Shown here one piece after another: positions 12,049-23,966 of a DNA stretch of 64,000 nt (positions are counted from its first letter, which is position 1; every line of letters starts with the position of its first letter). Position numbers and translations under genes: made by a program. The notes below the pieces were generated by a model. The model did not search any database. It was not told the origin of the DNA and was given only the letters and a program-made list of their open reading frames with translations. The DNA comes from Ceratopteris richardii (taxonomy: Eukaryota > Streptophyta > Polypodiopsida > Polypodiales > Pteridaceae): the NCBI GenBank assembly GCA_020310875.1, contig CM035406.1:228674512-228738511 (forward strand). The letters are read 5' to 3'.

Positions 12049-13292
12049 TGAAGAGATGGATAGGTATGTTCTTGAAGATGAAGAGGTGTTGCAAAATCCT
12101 TGATCTGCACCAGCCAAATGAACTCCATGAGTATGTGGTGGGCCCTTTTAGCTTGCCAATGGATGTATTAGACACCCTATGTACGTTGGAAGATCACTCT
12201 CAAATGATAGATCAAAACAGATAAGTTAGAGTTAGCTCAGAGGTGAAGAACTTGCTATTTTGGTTCATACACCTGTCCATTGTTTTGCATAATTCTCCGA
12301 GCACAGCAGCAATTAACTTAATTCCTCTTGGGGAAATCTAGTAAACTTAAAAATATAGCTTTCAAGAGTAAGCGCATCAAAAATAATGAATCACACACTG
12401 AGAATGATGTTTAACAAATGATGACATCATCCCCATTTTCACAGGCTGCTATAGTAATGAGACTAGTGAGCAGCAAAATGAAGAACCCAATGATTATGAA
12501 AATATGTATGCTTATACTAGACAGTATCTAAAATCCAACAAGCTTTAAATCATTGAATTTAGGTAAGCACACACTCCGAAACAGCTCTGACAATATGAGT
12601 AAAAAAGTTGGGTACCTGACAGAGAAGTGAAAATGAATAGACAGGGTTGACGTCAACTGAACATAACTGAAGATTGAAACACCCAAATGAAATGACAATT
12701 GGTAAGCATATAGTAGACTTATAGAGATAACTTTACCAGCTTAAATCACTAAAAATGATGCACCAAGCTTAGAGAAACCATCTCTACAATATGACTGAGA
12801 AAACTAAGACATATGGCAGTGAGTAGTACATTTCACAAGAACATGGAAATATGAACTCAAATGATCATGAAAATGAAAGCATATTGATTTTACAATACAA
12901 TGGACTTACTGATACATATTTGTGCCTTAGAATCACACCTTGATATGGCATAAAGCTCAGCTCTTGGAGGTCTTCACATAACCACGACTAAGACTACCAT
13001 GTGTTTATAGTTGATCTTGGGAGGCTAACTTCCCTCAGTCACTCTCCAATCAATTAGTGATTGATTTGATTCTCTACCTACCAAAAATCATGAATTCTTG
13101 GCTCCTCTTTCCTCTTTTGATCAAGTGGACTCAACCACTTAAGATTCTTTCACTTTTACATTAAGTAAGCTCTTCAAAAGTTACAAGAGGTAGTTCACAA
13201 GTGAACTTTACATTGTCTTCATTTTAAGGCTTCTTCTATGACTTTGTGGGACTCAAGCCAATACTTAGGCTTGTCATAGACTTGCTCCAACA
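12049..13292 (-). repeat. Middle LTR (5' LTR of copia-1, shared with copia-2 interior)
   Basis: 1,244-bp direct repeat of 6519-7778. On its right another copia interior begins at once with its own purine tract (13293-13306), so this LTR is at once the 5' LTR of copia-1 and the 3' LTR of the neighbouring partial copy. A TATA box lies at about 12997-13010 on the minus strand. Confidence 0.9.
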
Positions 13293-13324
13293 GCTCCCCC
13301 TCAAGCCAAGTATGCTTGAGGTCT

Positions 13325-14850
13325 TCAATCTTCCAAGATTACCTGCAAACCAATCATAGCCTTGAATTTGCAAAGCTTTGTACCATCCAATGCTTTGGTT
13401 AGAATATCTGCACATTGTTGATGAGTGGACACATATGATATTTGAATCTCTTTGCTTAGAACCTTCTCTCTTACATAGTGATAATGAACTTCAATATGTT
13501 TAGTCCTTGCATGAAAAATAGGATTAGCAGCCAAATGAATAGAACTCATATTGTCACCATAAATAGCTGGAGTTCCAAACTCCAATCCAAAATCTTTGAA
13601 TAATGTCTTCATCCACATAGCTTCTTGTGTACCTATGGCAAGACCTCTGTATTCAGCTTGAGTAGAAGAGAGAGTAACTGTGGGTTGCTTCTTGGATGAC
13701 CATGAAATAAGCTTTGAACCTTCAAAGGTAAGATAACCTGAAGTGCTCCTTGTATCTTCCTTAGAGCCATCCCAATCTGCATCAAAAAATATCTTCAAAC
13801 CTAAATCAGATACATAAGGATAATAAAGTCCTTCATTTATGGTTCCTTTGAGATACTTGAGAATCCTTTTGGCAGCATCCATGTGTGGTTTCCTTGGTGT
13901 GTGCATAAATTGACTTAGCACACTCACACTGTAACATATATCTACTCTTGTCAATGTGGCATAGTTGAGACTACCCACTAGACTTTGATATGATATGATG
14001 TCCTCTATGAGTTCACCTTCATGTGAGCTCAATTTGTGATTGACCTCCATTGGAGTACCTGCAATCTTACAATCTTGCATCTTGAATTTTGCCAACATGT
14101 CCTTAATGTACTTTCTTTGAGTGAGAAACAAACCATGATCTTTGTAGACAACTTCCAAACCTAGGAAGTAGGTAAGTGAACCCAAATCACTTATCTTGAA
14201 CACTTCTCTCATCTGATCTTTGATCTTCTTCATACCATCTGCATCATTTCCTGTCAATATAATATCATCTACATATACACATAGGTAGATGATCTCAGAA
14301 TTACTCTTTTTAATAAAGAGTGAAGGATCTGCCTTGCTTGGTTGAAAGCCTTTGTCCTGCAAGAATGAAACAAGTCTGAAATTCCAAGCTCTTGGAGCTT
14401 GCTTGAGACCATACAATGCTTTGTTAAGTTTACACACATAATGAGGATAAACTTGATTCTAGAAACTAGGTGGATGTGCCATATATACCTCTTCTGTTAT
14501 CCAACCATTCAATAATGCATTTTTTCATCTAGTTGAAATATCTTCCAATTCTTGGAAGAGGCAATACTAAGAAAAGCCCTAATAGTAGGCATCTTTGCCT
14601 CAGGAGAGAAGGTCTCCTCATAATCAATTCCCTGAGTTTGTGCAAAGCCTTTTGCTACAAGCCTTGCCCTATACCTATTAATGGAACCATCGAAATTCTT
14701 CTTGAGTTTATAAACCCATCTTGAGCCGATTACCTTCGTGGATGAAGTCTTGGGCACCAAATCCCAAGTGTTGTTTTCCTCAAGTGCTTCAATCTCTTCC
14801 TTCATTGCATGCTTCCATTCTCTTTTTGCTTTGGCCTCTTCAAATGATGA
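13325..14850 (-). pseudogene. pol: RT and RNase H of copia-2
   Basis: Near-duplicate of the copia-1 RT/RNase H. The RT region shows LYGLKQAPRAWN, CVYVDDIILTGND and LTYFLGLEVVYKDHG. The RNase H shows DADWDGSKEDTRSTSGY, KQPTVTLSSTQAEYRGLA and STHQQCADILTKALDG. The catalytic YVDD box is plain to see. The segment was part of a polyprotein continuous with the integrase to its right. Confidence 0.9.
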
Positions 14851-16324
14851 TGGCTCCTCTTGGTTATGTCATGTGCTATGTAGATGGAATGTTTAGTCAC
14901 TAATGAGGTGTCAAACCCATACCTTTCTGGTTTTTTCTTTTCCCTCATAGATCTTCTTAGGCCATGATGTGATGATTCTACCTCATGTCCAAGTTCTTGC
15001 AATTTTGCATTACCTTTAGACTTTCATGCCTTGATCTTTTCCATCTGAGATTCTTCATCATCCTCTGAGGTGTCTTGTTCTTCAATCTTTGGTTGTTCTC
15101 TACCAAGCTTTGGAAAATCTTCTTTAAGATCATCTGGTAAATTGACCATCCTGCATGAATCTTCATACCATGAATTGTTCTCATCAAAAACTACATCTCT
15201 GCTTACCAAGAATCCTTTGTTGGTAGGGTTGTATAACCTGTAACCCTTTTGATTGTTGTCATATCCAATGAATACACACCTTTCTGCCTTTGGATCCATC
15301 TTGCCTCTAACCTGTGAAGGAACATGATCAAAAGCAATACATCCAAAAATTTTACAATGATCTAAGCTTGGTCTTCTTCCATTCCAAGCCTCATATGGAG
15401 TCATCCCATCAAGGGATTTTGAAGCCAACCTGTTAACAAAGTAAGTGGTTGTAGATACATCCTCAGCCCATAGATAATTAGGCAAATTCTTTTCATTTAA
15501 CATGGACCTTGCAGCTTCAACAATTGTCCTATTCCTCCTTTTTGCCACTCCATTTTGCTCAGGAGTGTACCTTGTAGTTACCTCTCTTTTGATTCCTCTT
15601 TCTTGAAGAAAAGAATCAAACTCATGGGAGAAGTATTCTCCCCCTCCATGTGACCTTAGCTTTTTTAGTGATTTACCTATTTGATTCTCCACAAGAGCCA
15701 AATATCTTTTGAAACATGAAAAAACTTCATCTTTGTGTTTCATAAAGAATAGGATAGTCCATCTGCTGCGATCATCAATAAAGGAGACATAATACCTTGA
15801 TCTAGATATTGAAGCTTCTTTGCTAGGTCCCCATACATCTGTATGAACCAACTCCAAGAGATCTCCATGCATATAACCTTTCTTCATGAATGGTAACCTG
15901 TGAGACTTTCCAAATTGACATGCACTACACTTATAAATCATATGTTGTTTTGACAAGTTAGGGAGTCCAAGTACTCTTTGGTCCTTGCAAATTTGCTTTA
16001 ATGACCTTTCACCAGTATGTGCTAACCTTTTGTGCCATTCTTCCAATTATGTGAGTGTCTGACTACCATAATTAAAGAGAGCAATGTTTCTAGTGTCTTG
16101 TAATTCAAATGTGAACAATCTACTTTTTTTTTTACCTTTTGCAATTCTTCTGAATCCTTGACTTGGATCTTCAACAAATGCTCTTGTTTTTGTGAACCTG
16201 ACTTGCAACCCTTTCTCTACTATCTGCCCAACACTTATCAAATTCTTTGTAATGGTAGGGACATAGAGTACCTTACTGAGTAGGTTGATGTTTCCATCAG
16301 GTGCTTTGACATTGCCTATTTTCT
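14851..16324 (-). pseudogene. int: Integrase and Gag/PR end of copia-2
   Basis: Integrase with the full zinc region (MEEWHKRLAHTGERSLKQIC followed by CSACQFGKSHRLPF), core motifs LVHTDVWGPS, YYVSFIDDRSRW and TPEQNGVAKR, and the C-terminal PYEAWNGRRPSLDHCKIFGC. Further right is the GAG-pre-integrase link (MISVGQIVEKGLQVRFTKT), after which copia sequence ends. Most of Gag is absent from this copy. Confidence 0.85.
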
Positions 16325-16329
16325 CAAGT

Positions 16330-17734
16330 AGAAAAGGAAGCTCAGGTATGCAGCCCAGTGCACAATAAAGAGGATAAAGGTCAGATTGAGGAAATAGAGG
16401 AAGTATTGGAAAAGATGAATTTCAAAGAGATTAAACAAGGGAATACAGAAAGAGATGTAAATCAAAGTATAGAAGAGGTACTTTATGATCTAAATCATAA
16501 TGAAGTGTTCACACATATAGAAAATCAAGACAAGAAAGAAGAATTAGATCTTATGGACATAGATGAGCAGGAGGAGGGACAAAAGGAGCAGCAACTAAAT
16601 GATCAGATAAAGATCTCAGCAGAGAGTGACTCACTAAAGATCCAGGATAACAAAATCCAATTAAAGGAAAGACAGGCCATTGAAGAGAAACAACAGGAAA
16701 TTGAGGAAAAGAAGGCAAAAGAAAGGGAAGAAGAAAAGGGCTATGAAGAGCAAGAGAATCAGGTTATAGAATATGAGGAAGAGGATGAAGAAGAAAATGA
16801 ATGCAAAGAGGAAAAGCAGATAGAAGTGAAGCAAGTGGAACTAGAAGCTGGGTTGGAAAGGATACCCAAAGATATCAAGTCTACCTGCAAAGTTATCATG
16901 AGTAATATAGAGCATATCACACCATCTAGTAGAAATATGATTATATCAGGGATGGTGGCTGAATCAGAGTTTGTGAAGGGCAGTAGAATTATTACTGAGC
17001 AAAAGAAAGAAAAGGAACAGTCAGAGGAACAGCTAAGGATTGTTCAGGAAAGAAATGAAGACTTGACTAAAAGGATAATCTCATTGGAAGCACTGGAGGT
17101 CCAACAACAAAATAAAATTCAATTTCTTGAAGACAAATGTGCTAAATAGATGGAGCATAGTAGCAAAGTTGAAAAGGAGTTGAAGAAGATGGAAGGAAGA
17201 TTTAAGACTCTTCAAAGTTCATATCAAATCATGGTCAAAGCAAATGAAGATATAAACAGATTGTTGATGGAGGAAGGCCAAATGAAAGAAGAGAGTAAGA
17301 TTGTACCAATAACTCAGGATGAGAAGGAGGAGTTGAATAAAGAAATTATAAGGTTACAAGCAGAATTGAAGGAAGCCAAGGAGTTGGAAAAGCAAGCTAA
17401 TGTACATGCTGCTAATGCAATGAGAGGATACAATAAATTACATCTGGATATGACAGAAGAAAAAAGTAAATTACATTTGAATATGGAAAAAGAAAGAAAT
17501 GAATGGAAATCAGAGAAAGAATTGTTGATATCCCAGAATCAAGGACTAATGTTGATGGTGGAGGATCTACAGAAAAATTTGGAAAATTCACAAAAACAGG
17601 TTGAAGAGCAGGTAGCGACTACACAAGCAGTGGAGTATGAAGGAGAAGAAGATAATATAATTCAAAATTTTGGTGAACAAGAAGATAAAGATGTTGAAGA
17701 ATACTCAAAAAAATTTGTTCAAAAGCTTACATAA
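16330..17734 (+). pseudogene. Third-ORF remnant of gypsy A (acidic coiled coil)
   Basis: About 460 codons of very Glu/Lys/Gln-rich sequence with heptad-like spacing, for example ELNKEIIRLQAELKEAKELE and LEALEVQQQNKIQFLEDK. No catalytic motif is visible. It lies where the third ORF of the gypsy family belongs (after integrase, same strand), and element B's third ORF has a similar central coiled coil (58380-59000). I therefore infer it is the central part of A's third ORF. The conserved flanking domains of B and C are not recognisable here, so the assignment is moderate. Confidence 0.55.
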
Positions 17735-17994
17735 AGGGAATGTACAAGAATGACCTAAGACAACAATACAACAAGTGCAATATATAAAGAGTAGTACATA
17801 AGGAAAATCCTAATGTCTGCAAATGAGGGAGCTGGCAAGAAACAAATGTGTCATCACTCTCAGTAGATAAATCTAGTAAAACTCAATGAAGTATCCCTGA
17901 CATACATTGACATGAACACTATACATGTCAGAGAAATAAAAAAAGTGATACGTGTCATCCTGGATCATCACATGTTGAGCTTGATCTCAACAGT
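17735..17994. other. Unassigned junction sequence
   Basis: About 260 bases between the end of the coiled-coil remnant and the start of copia protease-like sequence. AT-rich with no ORF of note; nothing recognised. Confidence 0.4.
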
Positions 17995-18930
17995 ATGTCC
18001 ATATTATACTCATATGTTTGGTACTTTGATAGTGGTGCAACAAAAGTTATTACCTTATAGCACACGATTTCTTCACTTTGCATGAGTCTTCCTCTATGGA
18101 GAATAATGTCACATGTGCTAACAACTTCTTTTATCCTAAAATGAGGTTTGGAAAGATCATTTTGACTACTTATGATTGTACTTCTTTCACATTGTTAGAA
18201 GCGTTATATGTGCTAGGGATCAACGAAAATCTATTATCAGTTTTAGAATTAACCGAGATTGGTTTGGCGGTCAAATTTGTTGATGATAGATATATTTTCG
18301 ATGACCTCTAAAATGGTGATGTTATTATTGCTTCTGGTATTTTATGTTGTGGGATCTATAATACCATAAATTATGTGAAATTTGTGAATGATTCAGCATG
18401 TGCAGTTCATGATTCTCAAGCCATCTGAGATGCAAAGCTTTAGCATGCATGCTTTGTTCATTTGAATTTTGCTACTTTGCTTCACGTCTAGGAATCTAAA
18501 ATGGTGTCCTCTCTAACCAAACTTGAGGAGCCTCATAAACATGCCTATGAAGGTTGTATTTTGGGGAAATTTAAGTGTTCCTCCTTCCCAAAAGATGGTT
18601 CAGTTAGAACTACTCATAAATTGTATCTTGTTCCTAATGATGCATGTGGTCCTATGTAGAAACATTCATTTATGAATTACCTATACCTTTTGACTTTCAT
18701 TGATGGATTTTCTAGGCATGCATTGTTTCATCCATTGAAAGGAAAATTGGAGGTGTTTATAAGCTTTAAATAGTTCAAAACTATCATCGAAAATTTGTCA
18801 ACATGTGAAATGGGCATCCTCCATTCTGATCAGGAGGAATATATTTCTCTAAGTTTAATGCATTTTTCACTTAGCATGGGATAAAACACCATGTATATTT
18901 CCATATACACCTCAGCAAAATGGAGTTGTT
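17995..18930 (+). pseudogene. Old copia relic, left part (protease to integrase core)
   Basis: Degenerate Ty1/copia pol on the + strand. Recognisable pieces are a protease-like WYFDSGAT near 18017, the GAG-pre-integrase link ALYVLGINENLLSVLELTEIGL near 18200, and integrase core pieces including HSDQEEYISL and a YTPQQNGVV-like match at the end. It has many breaks and is clearly older than the copia-1 pair. It stops where a minus-strand copia fragment begins and resumes at about 20316. Confidence 0.7.
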
Positions 18931-20315
18931 CCTTGCCTTGGTACTTGTTGAGTGCTTCAAGAGCATTCCAAGTCTCTTGTGAAGTCTTTCAACTCTTGAT
19001 GTATGGAAGTAAAAAATTAGAGATTGAATTAAGAATATATGACCTTTCTAGAGCATCCTTTGAGCACCATGTTGTTAACATCTCTTGATCTTCTTGATTT
19101 GGTTGTCCTTTGCTTCTGAAAATTGGCATCATCTCATCTCTAGATATGTAACCATAGAGGTTTCTCCCTTGAAGGTAAGATTCCATTCTAAGTGATCAAG
19201 CTGAGTAATTACCTCGATCCAATTTATCTATGGATGAAGGAAATCCATCTCCCATGTTGATTTGTTGTTGCCCTGATACCAGTGTGAGGAGATGGATAGG
19301 TAGGTTCCATAGATGATCTGGTGTCTACACATGCCAAGTTGACTCTAGGGATGCTTAATAGACTGATTTATCTTCAAAATAATGCATTTGGAAACATCAA
19401 GTGCTTTGAAACATCATTCCCAAAGCTTTGCATCAGAACAAATAGCTTGCATATGCAAGGAAGGTGAAGAAACCTTCTATTTTGGGTATAGAAGTGCTCA
19501 ATGTTTTGCTCAGAGCTCACAACCTGGTATCAATTCACTAGAGAGCCTTTGCACACATCTAATTGGAGTGTGTAGCTAACCAAAGAAATTCAAATCATCA
19601 ATTTATCTATGCCATACACTGAGAAATGAATCTAACAAGTCAGGGGGGTCATCCCAACTTTTCAGGATCTAGAAAGTATGCAGACACAACCACATTCTAT
19701 GATTCATATCTCAAGTTCCTCTGAAGGAAATGTGATGAAAATTTATATGCAAGTAGTAGACATCTCAATTTCACTAATCTAAGTTAAAACATAGCAAATG
19801 AGTGAATACAGGAAGAGAAATTGATTCCACAAGGTCATTGTAATGATGAAGACGCAATAGAGAACAATAGACAGAGATATACTTGAAGAAATGTAGCCAT
19901 AAGTATATGGTAATGAACATATGATACAAGGGAAGTGTAGTGGTCTACTCATACATGAGGTGAGCTCAGTGTTGCTCACTAATGTAGCTCAACGTCTCTC
20001 AGATTGACACACACTTTCCATGACTAAAAACAAGTCTATATATACTCATAGCTCAAGTTTGAATTTTAATTTTCCCTCACCTAAAAGTGATCCTAGTCTT
20101 CAGGGATGATTTAAATTGATTCTTCCTATTACATGAGCTGTGGGTTCAGCTCCTAACTTCACAAGATTCCTTAATCTTTTGGCTTTTACATTTATCCAAA
20201 GTGAATAAAACTAAATTGAGAAGAAGGTGTTCATGTGTTGTCCTTCATGTGAGGCACATAAACTAATGTATAGTCTTGAATAATTAGCCAAGTATTTAGG
20301 CTTGTTAGTTGCACC
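18931..20315 (-). mobile_element. Truncated copia (Gag start, PBS, one LTR) inserted in old copia relic
   Basis: Minus-strand fragment related to copia-1. A Gag N-terminal piece (MESYLQGRNLYGYISRDEMM, compare MEAYLQGRSLYGYVAGDEVM of copia-1) runs to about 18940. A primer site lies at 19272-19281 and an LTR at 19285-20315. Only the 5' LTR end of the element is present. It interrupts the + strand copia relic whose integrase resumes on its right. Sequence drift from copia-1 marks it as a different, older subfamily member. Confidence 0.75.
19285..20315 (-). repeat. LTR of truncated copia
   Basis: About 1,030 bp. On the minus strand it starts TGGTGCAACTAACAAGCC and ends in CCATCTCCTCA just before the primer site. 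Both ends align with the copia-1 LTR (GAGATGGATAGGTA at one edge, TAGGCTTGT near the other), but the middle is diverged. Confidence 0.7.
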
Positions 20316-20640
20316 AAAATTTCACCACATAGCTTTTGTCTTAAGGTTGTCATTTGTGTAGCATATTTACTTAACATGTGTACCACCAAAGCATTGCAGT
20401 CTATCACTCCATATGAGGCTCAGCATGGTTGCAAGTCATCTGTTTCTCATGTGTGTGTTTTTGGTTGTCTGGAATATGAATAAATTCACAAACAAAAATG
20501 CAAATAATTAGATGATAAAGCAACGAAATGTATTTTTCTTGGGTACAGTTATGAAAGAAAAGGCTATCCTCTATATCATCCCCAAAGTAAATGCATTTTG
20601 TTTAGCCATGAAGTTGTTTTGTGGAATATGAAATGTAGCC
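20316..20640 (+). pseudogene. Old copia relic, right part (integrase C-terminus)
   Basis: Continuation of the relic at 17995-18930. Recognisable are the copia integrase C-terminal motifs TKALQSITPYEAQHG, VCVFGCLEYE and KCIFLGYSYERKGYPLYHPQ. Copia sequence fades out near 20640. Many breaks. Confidence 0.7.
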
Positions 20641-20981
20641 CTTACTTTCATGTACCAAGGAGACATCAATTAGCTCAACGGATACGTATGATACTTTGTT
20701 GCCTCTTTTCAGTGGTATAGAATTTATAGAAAAAATATGGAGTTTAATAGCTTTTGATTAGTAAGAATATACTTTCAACTTTGAATAGTAGTTTTATGCA
20801 ATAAATGTTGAATAACTTCTCTTCCTATTGATATATAGAACGGAGAAAGGTTACGGAGTCAAGGGAATTCGATATAATGTAAGAAAAATTATAATTGATA
20901 TATAATAATGTGTCTTTGCTCTTGATTGAGTCATCCAATAGTAAAAAAGAGAGCTTGATTATCATGAATAGAATTGAAGGC

Positions 20982-21083
20982 ATACAAAGAAATAATAGGC
21001 CTTGAAAGTCTGTAGGTTAATCTTTTATTCATCTTACATAACTAGGCCTTTATTCATACAAAGAAATAATACGCCTTGAAAGT
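20982..21083 (+). repeat. Short direct repeat
   Basis: ATACAAAGAAATAATA followed by GGCCTTGAAAGT at 20982-21009 and a one-base variant at 21056-21083, separated by 46 bases. Local duplication of unknown meaning. Confidence 0.7.
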
Positions 21084-21152
21084 GTTTATTGTGATTTTGT
21101 TACATAGCTAATCGATCTACATAGGATTTGGGGCTTCTTTGTATATAAAGAT

Positions 21153-21170
21153 GGAGAGAGAGAGAGAGAA
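21153..21170 (+). repeat. (GA)n microsatellite
   Basis: Run of GA dinucleotides followed by a G-rich stretch. A TATATAAAG box lies just upstream at about 21142; without any gene nearby I do not call it a promoter. Confidence 0.8.
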
Positions 21171-23746
21171 GGGGGAGGTAGCTATTATCACATGGTTGGG
21201 AAGTGAATTGAAAATTCATGCAGATTATTCACATTAAAGCTTCAACAACCTCCTTATGGGCTATCTATGGAGCAATTGTAAACCAAAAATGAATCCCATG
21301 CATTACTGATATAAGAGCATAGATCAAGGGAATCAAGGATAGAAATGCACATAAAATACTCAATTTTGCGTGGGACTAGAAAAATTCACAACTAACTCAG
21401 CTACATATCAATACATGGATGGGAGAAGGGAGGAGAGAAAGCTCCTCTACTCTTCCAATGAGGATATGGTGCATACAAACATTGAAGCAACATGACGTGC
21501 GAGATTATTCCTTTATTGTGGCGCCTCCTTTCTATAAGCATGAGAGAAGAACTGATACAAGAACCCTCGTGCAACATATGAGTATTGAACCAATTCTCAA
21601 TTTTACATAATTTCCATTTTTGAAGATGAAAAAAAAAAGGTTATAGAGTGAATTATTTGAGGGGATTCATAGATTCATGGATTCTGGGATATAAAAACTC
21701 ATGAACAAACAAAAGCCTCATTAGAAAGAGGAGTGTATGGTTCTCCAAAAGCCTCCCTTCCACCTTATTTGTCATTTTTCTAAGTGTTTTACACTCATAA
21801 TAGTTACAAGCCTCCATCTTAGAGGAAACACTTAGAGATGTTTTCAAAAACTTTTTGAGATAAAAATGTACATATGGAAAGTACAAAGTATGAAATTTCA
21901 TAGTTCCATAATCTATCAAAAGGTAAGAGAGTTCCATATTCAAATGAAAATTTCATATTTATGAAAACCACCCTTTGGGTTGGGGAAAGAATACCTCCCT
22001 ACAATAGCCACCCAAGGTGGAGCATATTTTGATGCAAAAAACTTTGATGGAAGAGATTTTGGTTTAATTAAAAAGCTATCATCAAGATCGCTCCATAAAC
22101 ATCATGATTTTGTAGGCCACATCGAAAAATATAGCCTCTATTCATCTCTACAATGACTAGCAACAAAGCAATCTACCAGTCGGAATGGAGGTCTCTTGAC
22201 ATCCAATTGAAATAGTCACTTTGATTATCATTGTAAACATGAATACATTGTTTGTATTAGGTTTCTAACCTTGTGTAATGAACTATAAAAAAAAAGAAAA
22301 TATATACGGCTGAAAATTTACTAGGGTGTTTGTTTATGCAATTTTGTATATGTAGAAATTATTTTTGTTGTCATGGGACGATCATAGCATGGATTATGAC
22401 ATGGGAAGGATGAGGAAAACCCGTCATGACCGTCTTCCCAAAGTTTGAGGAGTTTGATTCTTCTTGGAAAGGAATCAAGAAAGGTCTAGCTTTCTAGTTA
22501 TGCAAAACATATGTTTGCATCATAGAAGATGGCGCATGTGCATTTGCTTGAGGTTTTTATGATTGTATGATGAAAAATCATCCACAAAGCACTTGGATGT
22601 TTGATATTCAATTATTTTGTATGATTCATCATGCATGGATGCAAGTCACTTATGCATGACATTTATGATCTTGTTTTTATAATTCTCTTTACACAAAGAA
22701 TTTATTAATGGACTGAGATTACTTGTACATTCACCCTCAACATTATGAGTGCTTTGATGAGGATCAAAGATGCTAAAATATACATAGACGTTGTGTATTC
22801 TATGGAGATAAGACTATCTCATTTACACACAAGTACAAGAAGTTTGTATACTTTCAAAAGAAAGATGGCTATTATCATCTTTATAATTAAGTGAGGATTA
22901 GGTACCATCAAAAGATATATAATATTTATCTCTAGTTATTGAAGGTTAGGAACCTTCAAGTAGAGTCTTTTAGTAATACAAACTATGGGGTATTGATTTG
23001 ATTATCTATCAGGAGTCATATTCTAAAGTTTGACTATAACACAATCAATCGACAATTATGGCTAGCAATGCTAGATTGCATAGCCTAGATGGAAACAACT
23101 TAGAATAACTTGGTACCACTTATGGGTTTCACAAGGAACATAGAGCATATTTTCTCAAGGTTCACTTAGAAGGTCTTTGGATTGATCTTATCTCCATTGA
23201 GAGCATTTGACCCTTAGGTGGAGAGACCAATTGGGATTCCATATAGTATATGGATCTAGAAAGTATCTATATTGGTGCCTATATACCTCCCAGTGATTAA
23301 GGGATTATTCAAACAAAGCTAACCTAGTCATAGGAGAAAAAAGACTCCTGAGAATCCAATATGTGTGCTATATGAAACTTCCATCTTAGTTCTCTGAACT
23401 AGATATATGACTTTTTTAGGGGAGTGATATTCTATGGGTTGGAAATGGGAGCCATTAGTATGTGATGGTGGAAACTCTTACCCTATGTTAAATTTTCTTG
23501 GATGATAAAGAGAAAAGGATTCATTATCCATAAAGTATGATTCTCATTAGATGCAGAAGAGGTGTATGATGAACGTCTCTGAGCTAAGGTATGAGAATAG
23601 AGCTATAGATATACTTAGGAATTCATTTCCTCTACTTTTTTCATTATGTTTTTCCATCGTAGGGGATTGTAATTCTTGACTATCAAGGAAGGAAATAGAT
23701 GGAGATCTTATGTATATGTTCTCATTTATGAAAGAGTGGAGTAAAT

Positions 23747-23966
23747 TGTTGGAGTTAGACATCTACGGAAGCATGCGAACATCACAAGGAAGAAGAAGAA
23801 GCTTGGAGCACAACACATATTATTAGAGAATGTACAAAGATAAGTAGACCATTAGGGCAATAGGAGTATATACAAGCCAACGGAAAAAAAAACCTCCTAA
23901 AGAGGGAAAAAAGTTCCCCAACAGTCCTAGAGTGTTCACACACATCACTACCTAAATATATCAACA
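23747..23966 (-). repeat. 220-bp copia-type LTR
   Basis: On the minus strand it begins TGTTGATATATTTAGG and ends CTAACTCCAACA, so the edges are TGTTG...CAACA. It has a TATATA motif inside and a short purine run beside it. It lies immediately 3' of a copia RNase H end, so it is the 3' LTR of the relic to its right. No partner LTR is in the window. Confidence 0.7.

Larger units (their letters stand above)
6519..13292 (-). mobile_element. Copia-1, Ty1/copia element with both LTRs, broken
   Basis: Minus-strand Ty1/copia element, 6.8 kb. The 3' LTR is at 6519-7778, the interior at 7779-12048 and the 5' LTR at 12049-13292. LTR edges read TGTTGG...CTTCA on the element's strand. The interior runs Gag, PR, IN, RT, RNase H in the copia order. 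It is inserted into the integrase of gypsy A (base before the LTR: 6518). The LTRs differ by roughly 5-9% in stretches compared by eye, so it is older than element B. It looks nearly complete with a few breaks. Confidence 0.9.
13293..16324 (-). mobile_element. Copia-2 partial interior in tandem with copia-1
   Basis: Second copy of the copia-1 interior, minus strand: RNase H, RT, IN and the beginning of the Gag/PR end. There is no separate LTR and no target duplication between the two interiors. The arrangement LTR-interior-LTR-interior is expected from unequal recombination between LTRs of two copies, not from two independent insertions. The right end at about 16324 meets gypsy A third-ORF sequence and is not a clean LTR junction. 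Broken, with several breaks. Confidence 0.85.
1..17734 (+). mobile_element. Gypsy element A (Ty3/gypsy, OTA-like), broken
   Basis: Ty3/gypsy retrotransposon relic read on the + strand. Parts in order are leader with hairpin array, Gag, protease, partial RT, RNase H, integrase and, beyond a copia insertion at 6519 to about 16324, a coiled-coil remnant of a third ORF. The 5' LTR lies left of the window and no 3' LTR is recognisable. It is the most decayed of the three gypsy elements here, with roughly ten breaks. Domain order and Gag/Pol motifs match elements B and C of the same window, so the family call is firm; the exact lineage within the Athila/Tat side is not. Confidence 0.85.
20641..23746. 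other. 3.1 kb without recognisable features
   Basis: AT-rich DNA with no ORF above about 100 codons and no domain, LTR pair or tRNA-like structure that I can recognise. It contains a short (GA)n tract (21153-21170) and a 28-base imperfect direct repeat (20982-21009 and 21056-21083). It may be decayed repeat sequence. No support for a host gene. Confidence 0.4.

Noticed and set aside
20641-23746. A DNA transposon or host gene
   Set aside because: No terminal inverted repeats, transposase motif, exon-like conserved coding or long ORF could be identified.
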